A DNA stretch of 64,000 nucleotides, from contig CAIUWA010000034.1 in assembly GCA_903902745.1 (NCBI GenBank), positions 1 through 64,000 on the forward strand. The letters run 5' to 3'. This stretch comes from an uncultured Opitutia bacterium. Its GTDB lineage: Bacteria > Verrucomicrobiota > Verrucomicrobiia > Opitutales > Opitutaceae. Within the stretch, counting starts at the first letter, position 1, and the number at the start of each line of letters is the position of its first letter. Position numbers and translations under genes: made by a program. The notes beneath the pieces are model-generated. The model saw only the letters and a program-made list of their open reading frames with translations. It made no database searches and was not told the origin of the DNA. Positions 8,124 through 16,874 of the stretch are shown here, piece after piece.

Positions 8124-9194
8124 ATGCAGGTTTCCTTCACCCCGGATGAGATTGCGGCGATTGTGCAGCCCCAAGCCGCGCGTGGCGCCACCACTGAGAC
8201 CATTCGCAATCTCGCCGCCTTGGAAGGTGCTGTACCCGGGGACCTGGCCTTTCTCGGGAATATGAAATATCGGGGCCAGGTTGCAGCCTCGCGGGCGTCG
8301 CTCGTGCTGGTGCCTCCTGATTTCGACGGCGAACCGGCGCCCAATCAGCTCTTTTTCGTGGTGGCCCGGCCCTCGGTGGGCTTGGCCCGACTGTGCGCCC
8401 GCATCGAGCAGGCGCTCTGGCCCAAGCCCGCCCCCGGCGTGCATCCGACGGCCTGTGTTGCCTCCGGTGCGCGGGTCGCGGCCAGCGCCACCGTCGGCCC
8501 ACTTTGCGTGGTGGAGACGGGTGCGGTCGTGGGTGAACGCTCCCATTTGCAGGCGCAGGTTTTTGTCGGCCGGGGGGCCAGCATTGGAGAGGATTGCTGG
8601 CTGATGCCCGGCGTGGTCATCGCGGCAGAATCCGTCCTGAGGAACCGTGTGCGCCTGCAGCCTGGCGTGATCATCGGCTCCGATGGTTTTGGCTACGAAT
8701 TCAGCGGGGGGCGGCACGAGAAAGTCCCGCAGGTCGGCATCATCGTGATCGAGGATGACGTCGAGATCGGATCCAACAGTACCCTAGACCGGGCGCGTTT
8801 CAGCCGCACCGTGGTGGGCGAGGGCACCAAGATCGACAATCTGGTGCAGGTGGCGCACAACGTGGTCATTGGCCGTCATTGCATTCTGTGTGCCCAGGTG
8901 GGCATCTCGGGGAGCACGACCCTCGAAGACTATGTCATCCTGGGCGGGCAGGTGGGAGTGAGCGGACATATCACCATCGGCCGCGGGGCCAAGGCGGGAG
9001 GGCAGGCGGGCATCAGCAACAACATCCCGCCGGGCGTCAACGTCACGGGAACCGTGGCCATTCCCTTCATGTTGGATCGACGGATCCAGGTGCTCAAGCA
9101 ACGCCTGCCCGATCTATTCAAGCGCGTCGAGGCATTGGAGGCCCAAATCAAGGACCAAGCCGGGGCCCAGCTAAAAAAGTCTTCCGCCCGGTGA
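8124..9194 (+). CDS. lpxD: UDP-3-O-acylglucosamine N-acyltransferase LpxD
   Basis: Third step of lipid A synthesis: transfers an (R)-3-hydroxyacyl chain from ACP to the amine of UDP-3-O-acylglucosamine. The N-terminal uridine-binding domain covers residues 1-105. It is followed by a left-handed beta helix of hexapeptide repeats (residues about 110-310), then a C-terminal helix. [10 protein letters not shown] contains the expected catalytic His (His245). [13 protein letters not shown] is also family-typical. Length 356 is normal. Its presence shows the organism makes lipid A. Confidence 0.96.
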   Translation: MQVSFTPDEIAAIVQPQAARGATTETIRNLAALEGAVPGDLAFLGNMKYRGQVAASRASLVLVPPDFDGEPAPNQLFFVVARPSVGLARLCARIEQALWPKPAPGVHPTACVASGARVAASATVGPLCVVETGAVVGERSHLQAQVFVGRGASIGEDCWLMPGVVIAAESVLRNRVRLQPGVIIGSDGFGYEFSGGRHEKVPQVGIIVIEDDVEIGSNSTLDRARFSRTVVGEGTKIDNLVQVAHNVVIGRHCILCAQVGISGSTTLEDYVILGGQVGVSGHITIGRGAKAGGQAGISNNIPPGVNVTGTVAIPFMLDRRIQVLKQRLPDLFKRVEALEAQIKDQAGAQLKKSSAR

Positions 9195-9219
9195 CATTCT
9201 CGTCACGCTTCCGGCCCAC

Positions 9220-10167
9220 ATGAGCGAATCGCGACTGAAGATTTTTTCCGGCAATTCCAACCGTCCGCTGGCCGAGGAGATCTGCCGCTCGATCGGCGCG
9301 CCGCTCGGCGAGGCCACCGTCAACAGCTTCCCCGACGGTGAGTCGTTCGTGAAGATCAATGAGAATGTCCGCGGCCAGGACGTCTACATCATCCAGTCCA
9401 CCTGCCCGCCGACGAACCACAATCTGGTCGAACTGCTGATCATGATTGATGCCGCCCGGCGCGCCTCGGCGCAGCGCATCACCGCGGTGCTGCCGTTCTA
9501 CGGCTACGCGCGCCAGGACCGCAAGGACCAGCCGCGCGTGCCCATCACCGCCAAGCTCGTGGCCAACCTGCTCGTGGCCGCGGGAGCTACGCGCATCCTC
9601 ACCATGGACCTGCACAGCCAGCAGATCCAGGGCTTCTTCGACATCCCGGTGGATCACCTCTTTGCCTCGCCGGTTTTCTTCGATTATCTCGGGAAATTGA
9701 AGAGCGAAAACCTGGTCGTCTGCTCACCCGACGTCGGGGGCATGAAGATGGCGGCCGCCTATGCCGACGTGCTCGGTGCCGGACTCGCCCTCGTGGCCAA
9801 GAAGCGCAAGAGCGCGACCAAGGTCGAGGCGATCAACGTGGTCGGCGAAGTCGCTGGCTGCGACGTGCTTCTGGTCGATGACATCACCGAGACGGCCGGC
9901 ACACTCATCGCCGCGGCCAAGATCCTTCGCGAACATGGCGCGCGCAGCATTCGCGCCGCGGTCAGCCACTGCGTCCTCAATGAAATGGCCATCGAGCGCC
10001 TCAAGACCGGGCTGATCGACGAACTGATCACGACCAATTCCACACAGGTGGAGCCCCGCGGCCTGCCCATCACGGTGCTCAGCATCGCGAGCCTTCTCGG
10101 CCAGGCCATCGTTCGCATCAACAGCAACGAGAGCGTGACCAGTCTTTTTCGTATCAAGGGCTTCTGA
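9220..10167 (+). CDS. prs: Ribose-phosphate pyrophosphokinase (PRPP synthetase)
   Basis: Makes PRPP from ribose 5-phosphate and ATP for nucleotide, His, Trp and NAD synthesis. The class I signature is intact: FSGNSNRPLAEEI at the start, FPDGE, YGYARQDRK, the metal-binding DLHSQQIQGFFDIPVDHL, and the PRPP loop VLLVDDITETAGT. Length 315 matches. It lies 25 bases after lpxD with no terminator between. In many genomes prs precedes rplY-pth; here it lies about 8 kb downstream of them. Confidence 0.97.
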   Translation: MSESRLKIFSGNSNRPLAEEICRSIGAPLGEATVNSFPDGESFVKINENVRGQDVYIIQSTCPPTNHNLVELLIMIDAARRASAQRITAVLPFYGYARQDRKDQPRVPITAKLVANLLVAAGATRILTMDLHSQQIQGFFDIPVDHLFASPVFFDYLGKLKSENLVVCSPDVGGMKMAAAYADVLGAGLALVAKKRKSATKVEAINVVGEVAGCDVLLVDDITETAGTLIAAAKILREHGARSIRAAVSHCVLNEMAIERLKTGLIDELITTNSTQVEPRGLPITVLSIASLLGQAIVRINSNESVTSLFRIKGF

Positions 10168-10272
10168 CCGGTTGCGAGGGGGGCCACCGCCCTGCCGATC
10201 CGGTCACCTCTAATCACAGTCGCGATTGCCTCGGGGAACAATTGGGTTTACGGGTAGGTCCTTCGTAACTTC

Positions 10273-11697
10273 ATGAGAATCAAATTTCTTTCCAGCTTGG
10301 CGGTGCTGGCTTTGACGGTGGCGGGGATGGCGGCTGATTCCGCGACCAAGGAGCAGACCGCGCCGAGGAAGATGCCGGCGCTCCTGACCGACGGCACACC
10401 GGTTGGTGAGGGTTCCCTGTCAGGACGCGTGACCAGCTATGCCGACGTCATCGAACCGGTCCAGAAGGCCGTGGTTTCGGTCTACTCAACGAAGATCGTG
10501 CGCCAGCGGATGAATCCGTTTTACCGCCAGTTGTTCGGCGACCAGACTCCGCCCGATCGAGAGTCGAAGGAAAAGGGCCTGGGGTCGGGCGTGATCATTT
10601 CGCCGGATGGCTATATTCTCACCAACAACCACGTCGTGGAGGGAGCGGACGAGCTGAATGTGCTTTTGACCGACGAACGTGAACTCAAGGCCAAGGTCAT
10701 CGGGGCCGATCCCAAGACCGACATCGCTGTGATCAAGATCGAGGCGGAAAACCTGCCCGTGGCCGTCATGGCCGACAGTGACAAACTGCGCGTGGGCGAC
10801 GTGGTCTTCGCCATCGGCAATCCGCTGGAGGTTGGCCAGACCGTGACGATGGGAATCGTGTCGGCCAAAAACCGCCGGAATGTTCATATCCTTGACGAAG
10901 TCCAAGGCTACCAGGACTTCATTCAGACCGACGCCGCCATCAACATGGGCAACTCGGGCGGCGCGCTCATCGATGCCAAGGGGCGGCTGGTGGGCATCAA
11001 CAGCGCCATCCTTTCCCCGTCCAGCGGCAACATCGGTATCGGGTTCACCGTCCCAATCAACCTGGCGTCATCCATCATGCGCAGCCTGATTGAAACCGGC
11101 ACGGTTTCCCGCGGCTATCTGGGGATCAGCCCGGATCCCAGTCCCGTCACGGACGATTTGACCGAGCAGCTGGGCCTGCCGAAGGGGACCAGAGGGGTGG
11201 TCATTTCCGACGTCATCCCGGAAAGCCCGGCGGACAAGGCGGGGCTCAAGCGCACCGACTTCGTCCTCTCCATCAACGACCATGTCATTGCCTCGCCCGA
11301 GGAACTGCGCCTCATCATCGCGCAAATCCTGCCCGGTTCGGTTGCCAAAGTGAAGATCATGCGGGATGGGAAGGAAAAGCTGGTTGAGGCCACGTTGGGA
11401 AAACTGACGGAAAAGCCGAACGAGCTCTTCACCGGGGTTAACGTGGAGCCGCTCTCGGACGAAAAACGCCGGAGCCTGGGCATCAACCGCCGCATCCTCG
11501 GCCTCGTCGTGACCGAAGTGGCCGAGGATTCGCCGTTCCGCGACAACTTTTCCCCCAGCATGGTGATCATGGAGATCAACCGCCAGCCGGTTGCCGACCT
11601 CGCCTCGGCCAAAAGCCTGGTGAACCCGGGCCGCAATCTGCTGGCCGTATACGATCAGGGCAGTGCCCGCATCATTATCGTAAATGTGCAGCGCTAG
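10273..11697 (+). CDS. HtrA/DegP-family serine protease
   Basis: Periplasmic protein quality-control protease. A signal peptide (residues 1-21) is followed by a trypsin-like domain with the catalytic triad His120 (TNNHVVEGAD), Asp150 (KTDIAVIKI) and Ser228 (GNSGGAL). Two PDZ domains follow (about 275-370 and 385-470); the first has the GYLGI carboxylate-binding loop. Length 474 and two PDZ domains fit DegP, DegQ or MucD; orthology is not decided here. It has its own upstream gap of about 100 bases and is convergent with pyrE. Confidence 0.93.
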   Translation: MRIKFLSSLAVLALTVAGMAADSATKEQTAPRKMPALLTDGTPVGEGSLSGRVTSYADVIEPVQKAVVSVYSTKIVRQRMNPFYRQLFGDQTPPDRESKEKGLGSGVIISPDGYILTNNHVVEGADELNVLLTDERELKAKVIGADPKTDIAVIKIEAENLPVAVMADSDKLRVGDVVFAIGNPLEVGQTVTMGIVSAKNRRNVHILDEVQGYQDFIQTDAAINMGNSGGALIDAKGRLVGINSAILSPSSGNIGIGFTVPINLASSIMRSLIETGTVSRGYLGISPDPSPVTDDLTEQLGLPKGTRGVVISDVIPESPADKAGLKRTDFVLSINDHVIASPEELRLIIAQILPGSVAKVKIMRDGKEKLVEATLGKLTEKPNELFTGVNVEPLSDEKRRSLGINRRILGLVVTEVAEDSPFRDNFSPSMVIMEINRQPVADLASAKSLVNPGRNLLAVYDQGSARIIIVNVQR

Positions 11698-11715
11698 GAG
11701 GGCGGGAGGAATTTC

Positions 11716-12291
11716 TCAGCTGCCCGGCTTTTGCACCGGGATTTTGGCCAGCGCCTCCGGCACCGCGTCCGCCGCATAGGTCGGGAAGCTCAGTTCGAGC
11801 AGGGACACCGCCGGCACGTCGAAACGCGCCGTGCCCGTGCTGCGATCCACCAGCATGGCGACACCCGTCGGTGTGCCCCCGGCCTGGCGAATGAGGGCGA
11901 GGCATTCGTTGACCCGACCGCCGCGGGTCACGACATCCTCGACCACCAGCACGCGCTCGCCGGGTGCCAGAGTGAAACCCCGGCGCAACACGAGCACGTT
12001 GTTCTCCTTCTCCGCAAAAATGTAGCGTACCTTGGCCTGGCGCGCGACCTCCTGACCAATGACCAGCCCGCCCATGGCCGGCGCGAGCACCGTGGTGAAT
12101 ATCAGCCCCTGGGCGCCCACCTTGGCGAGCAGCAGCTCGGCCAACCGCTCCACGGCATCCATGCGCTGGCAGACCTGCGCACACTGGAAGTAGTGGCCGC
12201 TGTGCAGGCCGGAACGGAGCACAAAGTGCCCCTGCAACAGGGCCTTGGTCCGGGTGAAGATGTCGAGAACCTCCTGCTGGGTGGCGTCCAT
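11716..12291 (-). CDS. pyrE: Orotate phosphoribosyltransferase
   Basis: Joins orotate and PRPP to form OMP in pyrimidine synthesis. The PRPP-binding loop VLVVEDVVTRGGRV is clear, and TKALLQGHFVLRSGLHSG near the N-terminus is typical of the short-form OPRT group. Length 191 is normal. A longer overlapping frame (to 12331) is a shadow; the ATG at 12291 gives the correct domain. It is transcribed towards the HtrA gene and divergently from the MBL-fold gene. Confidence 0.93.
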   Translation of the reverse strand: MDATQQEVLDIFTRTKALLQGHFVLRSGLHSGHYFQCAQVCQRMDAVERLAELLLAKVGAQGLIFTTVLAPAMGGLVIGQEVARQAKVRYIFAEKENNVLVLRRGFTLAPGERVLVVEDVVTRGGRVNECLALIRQAGGTPTGVAMLVDRSTGTARFDVPAVSLLELSFPTYAADAVPEALAKIPVQKPGS

Positions 12292-12374
12292 CCCGCGACG
12301 CTGCGGGATGCCCCGAAAAAAACAAAATCATTTTTTAATTGGCGATAAGGGAAACCCGGGAGGCATGGGGAAGA

Positions 12375-12402
12375 TTGCAAGTAGCGGGCACGTGTTTATA
12401 CT
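12375..12402 (+). promoter_or_regulatory. Candidate sigma-70 promoter with a leaderless geometry
   Basis: TTGCAA (12375-12380) and TATACT (12397-12402) are separated by 16 bases. Only six bases lie between the -10 box and the ATG at 12409, so the predicted start point falls on or next to the start codon. The MBL-fold mRNA could therefore be leaderless. Confidence 0.45.
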
Positions 12403-12408
12403 CCCGGC

Positions 12409-13254
12409 ATGTTAACCACCCGCATACCGCTGGAGGATGAGCTGGGCGACGTACTCGACAAGGCGCTGCAGCATGCGGGCCTGACGGCGGACGCGGCCGC
12501 GGTGCAGGCCGGGGTGGAGGTCGCCAAGATCCGGGATGCGATCGACTACCGGTATGACCTGACTCCTGGTGAGCTGCGGCGCCTGGCCGGTGTGCTGCGG
12601 CTAAATGAAATCGGTTTCTGCGCCCTGGCGCAGGAACAATACCCGCTGCCGGAGATCGGCGCGCTGCCGTTCTGTGTCTGGCCGCTGCACATGACTCACG
12701 GCATTGGTGTGGCCAACGCCTATGTCGTCGGCGAATGCGGCGGCAGTCATGGCCTGCTTTTCGATGTGGGGCCGAGCCTGGCCGCGCTCACGGCCGTCTG
12801 GCCGCGGAGCATCAAGACGGTCGACGCGGTTTTTCTCACGCATGTCGAGGCCGAGCACACGGGCGGCCTGTGCGACGTGGTCGAGCGCTTCAATGTGGAG
12901 GCCGCCTACGTGCCTTCTGCCGGCCAGGCGCCCTGTGGACGTCCGCTGGGTGAGGGGGAGACCCGGACCATCGGGGACTATGAAGTGACGGCCTTCAGCA
13001 CGCCGGGACACTCGGCGGCGCATAACTGTTACCTTGTTCGCGCTTCTGCTGCGGGTGCGGGCAGCCCACTGCTGATTTCGGGCGACCTGATTTTTGCGGG
13101 CTCGGCGGGCGGAGGGTATTTCTGTCAGCGGCAGCTCCGCGTCCATCTGCGGCGTGTGCTGGAGTCAGTTCCGGCCAATACGGTGATCGCACCGGGCCAC
13201 GGGCCGCTGACCACGGTGGAAAACGAGCTGCGGTACAACCCCTTCGTCGCTTGA
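12409..13254 (+). CDS. HTH-fused metallo-beta-lactamase-fold protein with an HxExEH metal motif
   Basis: Two parts. Residues 10-75 resemble a Cro/XRE helix-turn-helix (AAAVQAGVEVAKIRDAI, then DLTPGELRRLAGVLRLN). Residues 85-281 form an MBL-fold hydrolase domain with later ligands His201 (TPGHSAAH), Asp226 (SGDLIF) and His264 (PGHGP). The first metal motif is His145-x-Glu147-x-Glu149-His150 instead of the usual HxHxDH. A Glu at the second position recalls the diiron site of flavodiiron proteins, but no flavodoxin domain follows. Substrate and role are unknown. The HTH assignment is by eye; the MBL fold is firm. Confidence 0.8.
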   Translation: MLTTRIPLEDELGDVLDKALQHAGLTADAAAVQAGVEVAKIRDAIDYRYDLTPGELRRLAGVLRLNEIGFCALAQEQYPLPEIGALPFCVWPLHMTHGIGVANAYVVGECGGSHGLLFDVGPSLAALTAVWPRSIKTVDAVFLTHVEAEHTGGLCDVVERFNVEAAYVPSAGQAPCGRPLGEGETRTIGDYEVTAFSTPGHSAAHNCYLVRASAAGAGSPLLISGDLIFAGSAGGGYFCQRQLRVHLRRVLESVPANTVIAPGHGPLTTVENELRYNPFVA

Positions 13255-13298
13255 GTGTTCAAGCCGCCAAAGTGACGTGCAAACGCGGGATACTCGAT

Positions 13299-13375
<77 letters not shown>

Positions 13376-13502
13376 ATTCCCTAACGAGCAGGTCAGAAAG
13401 CGGCACGCTCCTCTGTTCCGCAAGCAGAAAATCCGGCGGTGAATGGCGGCGGCATTTCACCATCGCTGATGGTGGCAAACGGAACCGGGTCCCATTGAAA
13501 GC

Positions 13503-14522
13503 TCAGTCCGGCACTTCGATCATCGCCTTGAGCACGGCGGGATTGCCGGCGATGGACGCGGGGAAGACCACGGGCGTTTCAGCCAGAGCGAAGCGATGGG
13601 TGATCCAGGGCCGGGTGTTCACCCGGCCGCTTTCAACGAGTCGGATGATGTCGCGGAACGTGTCGGGCGGGGCGTTGCGGCTGGCGCACAGGGTGAGTTC
13701 ACGCCGGTGGAAATTAGGGTCGTTGAAGGTGACGTCGCCTTGAAAAAGACCGACGAAGACAATCCGGCCACCATGTGCCACCGACTCGAAGGTTCCGGCC
13801 ATCGATTTGGCATTGCCGGTGGCATCGATCACGATGGTCGGCAGGTCGCCACCGCCCGTGGCCTTGAGTTGCGCCGGTGCATCCGGGCCTGGGGCAAGGG
13901 TGTGCCCGACGCCAAGCTGCGAGCGGCAAAAGGCCAGGCGTGATTCACTGACGTCCATGACGGCCAGGGTGGCGCCGGTCACGAGGACAAACTGGATCAC
14001 GCTCAGGCCGATGGGGCCGGCGCCGATCACGAGGACAAAATCGTTCTTTTTCACCTCGGCTCGCTCCACGGCGTGTGCGCCGATGCCAAGCGTTTCGATG
14101 AGTGCCAGCTGATCATAGTCGAGGGTGGCGGACCGGTGCAACTTGCGGGCGGGCACGCGTAGGAACGGGCGCATGCCGCCGTCGACGTGGACGCCCAGCA
14201 CCTTGAGCTCCGTGCAGCAGTTCGGCTTGCCGCGGCGGCAGGCAATGCACCGGCCGCAGTTGAGATAGGGCTCGACGGAGCAACGGTCGCCGCGCTGAAG
14301 GCCATGAGGATCGTCGCCGGGGTCAATCACCTCCACGCCCAGCTCATGGCCCAGGATGCGCGGATAGCTGAAAAACGGCTGCTTGCCGGCAAAGGCATGA
14401 AGGTCGGTGCCACAAACGCCGATGCGATGAACGCGAACCAGGGCATGGCCGGGCAAGGATGCCGGTTCGGCGCCTTCCCCGGCGCTGAACTGACCCGGTT
14501 GATCGAGGGTGATTTGGAGCAT
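13503..14522 (-). CDS. Zinc-dependent alcohol dehydrogenase (MDR), sugar-acid type
   Basis: Medium-chain dehydrogenase. The catalytic zinc residues lie in GVCGTDLH and LGHELG. The structural zinc lobe keeps its four Cys (CGRCIACRRGKPNCC). The Rossmann dinucleotide site is VLVIGAGPIGLSVIQ. Length 339 fits L-threonine/sorbitol/L-galactonate dehydrogenase relatives. It lies 12 bases downstream of an aldo/keto reductase resembling L-galactose dehydrogenase. A role as L-galactonate 5-dehydrogenase or a related polyol/sugar-acid enzyme is therefore plausible, but this is an inference from context. Confidence 0.85.
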   Translation of the reverse strand: MLQITLDQPGQFSAGEGAEPASLPGHALVRVHRIGVCGTDLHAFAGKQPFFSYPRILGHELGVEVIDPGDDPHGLQRGDRCSVEPYLNCGRCIACRRGKPNCCTELKVLGVHVDGGMRPFLRVPARKLHRSATLDYDQLALIETLGIGAHAVERAEVKKNDFVLVIGAGPIGLSVIQFVLVTGATLAVMDVSESRLAFCRSQLGVGHTLAPGPDAPAQLKATGGGDLPTIVIDATGNAKSMAGTFESVAHGGRIVFVGLFQGDVTFNDPNFHRRELTLCASRNAPPDTFRDIIRLVESGRVNTRPWITHRFALAETPVVFPASIAGNPAVLKAMIEVPD

Positions 14523-14534
14523 GGCAGGAGAGGG

Positions 14535-15488
14535 TCAGGCGACGAGGGGATCGTGGTTTTCGGGCCGGCCTCGGGTGAAGTTATGATTGTGGATCGGGCG
14601 GAGAATCTCGAGGACGCGACCCAGGAGCTCCCGGTCTATGTCTTGCGCGGCGTAGGCGACGTTCTTCCGAATGTTATCCGGGCTGGCGGTGCCGACGAGT
14701 GTGGTCGCGATGCCGGGGTGGCTGGTCGCGAATTGAATCGCGAGCTTGACGAGGTCGGCTCCGATCGACCGGCAATATTCGACGGCCTTGCGGCTGCCCT
14801 CGACCATGGCCTTTGTGGCGGGATGCCACCCCGGGACGCCGCGCTCGGTGAGCAGGCCCATGCCGGTCGGCGAGGCATTGATCACGCCCACGCCCTTTTT
14901 CTGGAAATAAGGCAGCAGGGTTTCAAGCGCGGTATCGTTAAGCTCATAGCGGCAGAAGGACAGGATGGTCTCAACGATCCCGGATCCAACCCGGTCGACG
15001 ACCGACGGAAAGACCTTGATGGGCAGTCCCGTGATTCCGATGTGCCCAATGCGACCTGCTTGGCGCAATTTGACGAGGGCCGGTAGGGTTTCGTCCACGA
15101 TCTGGTTCAGATCGGCGAACTCGATGTCGTGGCATTGCAGCAGGTCTATGTAGTCGACGCCGAGACGGGCGCAGCTCTCGTCGAGGCTTCGCGTCACGCG
15201 CGCGGCGGAGAAGTCGAACTGGCCGTCGTCGTACTGGCCAACTTTGGTGGCGAGAATGTAGCGGTCGCGGGCGATGCCGCGCAGGGCCCGGCCGAGCACC
15301 GTCTCGGCCTTGGTGGCGCCATAGTAGGGCGAAACGTCGATGAAATTGATGCCGAGATCCAGCGCGGTGTGCACGGTGCGGATGCCCTCCTGGTCGTCGG
15401 TGTTGCGAAATACCCCACCTAGCGGGGATGCCCCGTAGCTCAGGATGGAGACGTTGAGGCCGGTTTGGCCGAGCGGGCGGTATTGCAT
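14535..15488 (-). CDS. Aldo/keto reductase, L-galactose dehydrogenase-like
   Basis: NAD(P)-dependent oxidoreductase with a TIM barrel. The sequence closely follows the plant L-galactose dehydrogenase pattern: YRPLGQTGLNVS, GASPLGGVF, the catalytic Asp/Tyr segment FIDVSPYYG, the Lys in ILATKVGQY, LLQCHDIEF, IGITGLPI, and GVGVINASPTGMGLLT. Length 317 is normal. In bacteria this group oxidises L-galactose, L-fucose or D-arabinose at C1. It is the first gene of a two-gene minus-strand unit with the zinc dehydrogenase. The exact sugar cannot be read from sequence. Confidence 0.88.
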   Translation of the reverse strand: MQYRPLGQTGLNVSILSYGASPLGGVFRNTDDQEGIRTVHTALDLGINFIDVSPYYGATKAETVLGRALRGIARDRYILATKVGQYDDGQFDFSAARVTRSLDESCARLGVDYIDLLQCHDIEFADLNQIVDETLPALVKLRQAGRIGHIGITGLPIKVFPSVVDRVGSGIVETILSFCRYELNDTALETLLPYFQKKGVGVINASPTGMGLLTERGVPGWHPATKAMVEGSRKAVEYCRSIGADLVKLAIQFATSHPGIATTLVGTASPDNIRKNVAYAAQDIDRELLGRVLEILRPIHNHNFTRGRPENHDPLVA

Positions 15489-15674
15489 GAGTGGCAGTCA
15501 GGGAAGGCCAAGGGCGGGGGATTGGGGTTTAAACTCCAAAGGATGCTGTTCGCCAAGCACCGAGGTGGAAGGGCGCGGTTGGCAGTTGGCTTTATCGTCC
15601 GCCTGAATCCGGGAAAACAAGCCGGGATCACTCCAAGCATTGATTTGCACGAGGTGGCCAGACCGCGAAATCAT

Positions 15675-15710
15675 AAAAAAGGCGGCCTGGTCCGAAGACC
15701 AGAGCCGCCT
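15675..15710 (-). terminator. Strong intrinsic terminator of the exbB-tonB operon
   Basis: AGGCGGCCTGGTC (15680-15692) pairs with GACCAG plus GCCGCCT (15697-15710, one bulged A) around a CGAA tetraloop. On the minus strand the stem is followed by six Us (AAAAAA at 15675-15680). It lies 34 bases after the last gene. Confidence 0.9.
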
Positions 15711-15743
15711 GAAATATCAGGGTGCAAGGCGCGTGAACGTGGC

Positions 15744-16286
15744 TCAGCGAGCGGGTGCCACCGGAGCAACGGGGGGAGGCATTCTGGTGAGTGAGCTGTC
15801 AGCCGCCCGATCGGCGATCATCTTTGTCATCCGCTGAATATCGAGCTCGGCGGTGCGCCGGTCGATCTTGGTGAGTTCCACCGACTTGATGAGATCGAGA
15901 TATTCGCGGTTAGCCTGATCCCGCTGGTTGCGGAGTCGGGTCGACTCATCCTCGAGTTCGGCGATTTTCTTCGCCGAGGCGGCCGCCTCGGCCTTGGCCT
16001 TGTCGGTCTGCTCCTGGATCCGGTCGCCGTCGGCCTTCCATTTCGCAGCCTTGTCGGCCTCCTTCTTTAGGCGCTCGTCCTCGCGCTCCTTGGCCTTTTT
16101 GGCCGCGCTTTCACTGGCCTCCTTCTGCAGGCGGGCCTTCCGGTCATCATCGGCCTTTTTCTCCTCGATGAGCTTGGCCGCATGGACGCGCTCCTTTTCC
16201 TCCATTTTGTTCACTTCCGCAAAATAGAGGAAGAGAAACAGAATCAGCCCGCCGCCGGGGAAAATGACATACATCCACTTTTTCAT
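15744..16286 (-). CDS. Membrane-anchored coiled-coil protein, last gene of the ExbB/TonB operon
   Basis: 180 residues. A short charged start (MKKWMY) and one hydrophobic segment (about residues 6-23) precede an almost continuous charged helix to residue 160, rich in Lys, Glu, Asp, Ala and Arg. A Pro/Ala tail (MPPPVAPVAPAR) ends the protein. The segment fits an uncleaved inner-membrane anchor with a long coiled coil, probably in the periplasm. No enzyme motif or known family is recognised. It shares architecture with the gene just upstream (17-base gap), suggesting paired or duplicated structural subunits. Position after a TonB-type protein and a TPR protein suggests a scaffold of the motor complex. 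Confidence 0.8.
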   Translation of the reverse strand: MKKWMYVIFPGGGLILFLFLYFAEVNKMEEKERVHAAKLIEEKKADDDRKARLQKEASESAAKKAKEREDERLKKEADKAAKWKADGDRIQEQTDKAKAEAAASAKKIAELEDESTRLRNQRDQANREYLDLIKSVELTKIDRRTAELDIQRMTKMIADRAADSSLTRMPPPVAPVAPAR

Positions 16287-16303
16287 GTTAAAATCAAATT
16301 GGG

Positions 16304-16858
16304 TTATTTCTTGGCCTTGGCGGCGGCGGCGGCGGCCTCGGCCGCTGCTTTGACCGCGGCCTCGTCGGCTTCCTTGATCTTCTGCAACACGGATTGCAGG
16401 CCGGCGACATTGTCCTGGGCCTGCTTCACATAGGTACGAAGAAACTCCTGTTCCTTGGCAGCCTTCTTTTTGTCCTCTTCAATGCTGGCGAATTCCTTCT
16501 TGGTTGCATCCACCTCTTTGCTCAGCCGGTCGATTTTCTGGGTGAGGGCGGAGGCGTCGCGAACCGCCTTGTCCCGCTGCTCAATGGCCAAGTCACGGGC
16601 CTCAACTTGCTCAGCATCGTGCTTTTCCTTGGCTTCCTTCTCTTTCTTGCGGAGGGCGGAAGCGGTCATGGCGTCGTCAAAGGCCTTTTTCGTGTCCCGG
16701 TTCCTGGCCTCAAGCTTCTCCTTTTTAGCCTTTTGATCCAACTCGGCTTTTTGGGCCAGGTTCTGCTCATAATTGGAACTAAAGTTCCAGTAGAGCGCCC
16801 CGAAGATGACGAGTCCGATCAGGGGAACGAGGAAGTAAATGGTGTTCTTCTTCTTCAT
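16304..16858 (-). CDS. Membrane-anchored coiled-coil protein, sixth gene of the ExbB/TonB operon
   Basis: 184 residues. MKKKNTIYFLVPLIGLVIFGALYW gives one N-terminal membrane segment. From about residue 28 to the end the chain is a charged helix with coiled-coil character (Lys/Glu/Ala/Asp-rich, with KIDRLSKEVDATKKEFASIEEDK in the middle) and a poly-Ala/Lys end. It lacks Cys, a catalytic motif or any family I recognise. Gaps of 16 and 17 bases to its neighbours place it firmly in the operon. It resembles the next gene in layout (anchor plus rod) although residue identity is low by eye. Confidence 0.8.
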   Translation of the reverse strand: MKKKNTIYFLVPLIGLVIFGALYWNFSSNYEQNLAQKAELDQKAKKEKLEARNRDTKKAFDDAMTASALRKKEKEAKEKHDAEQVEARDLAIEQRDKAVRDASALTQKIDRLSKEVDATKKEFASIEEDKKKAAKEQEFLRTYVKQAQDNVAGLQSVLQKIKEADEAAVKAAAEAAAAAAKAKK

Positions 16859-16874
16859 GATTAAAGTGGCTGGA

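Noticed and set aside
11675-12331. 218-residue minus-strand frame overlapping pyrE
   Set aside because: Different frame from pyrE and without domain features; pyrE (11716-12291) explains the region.
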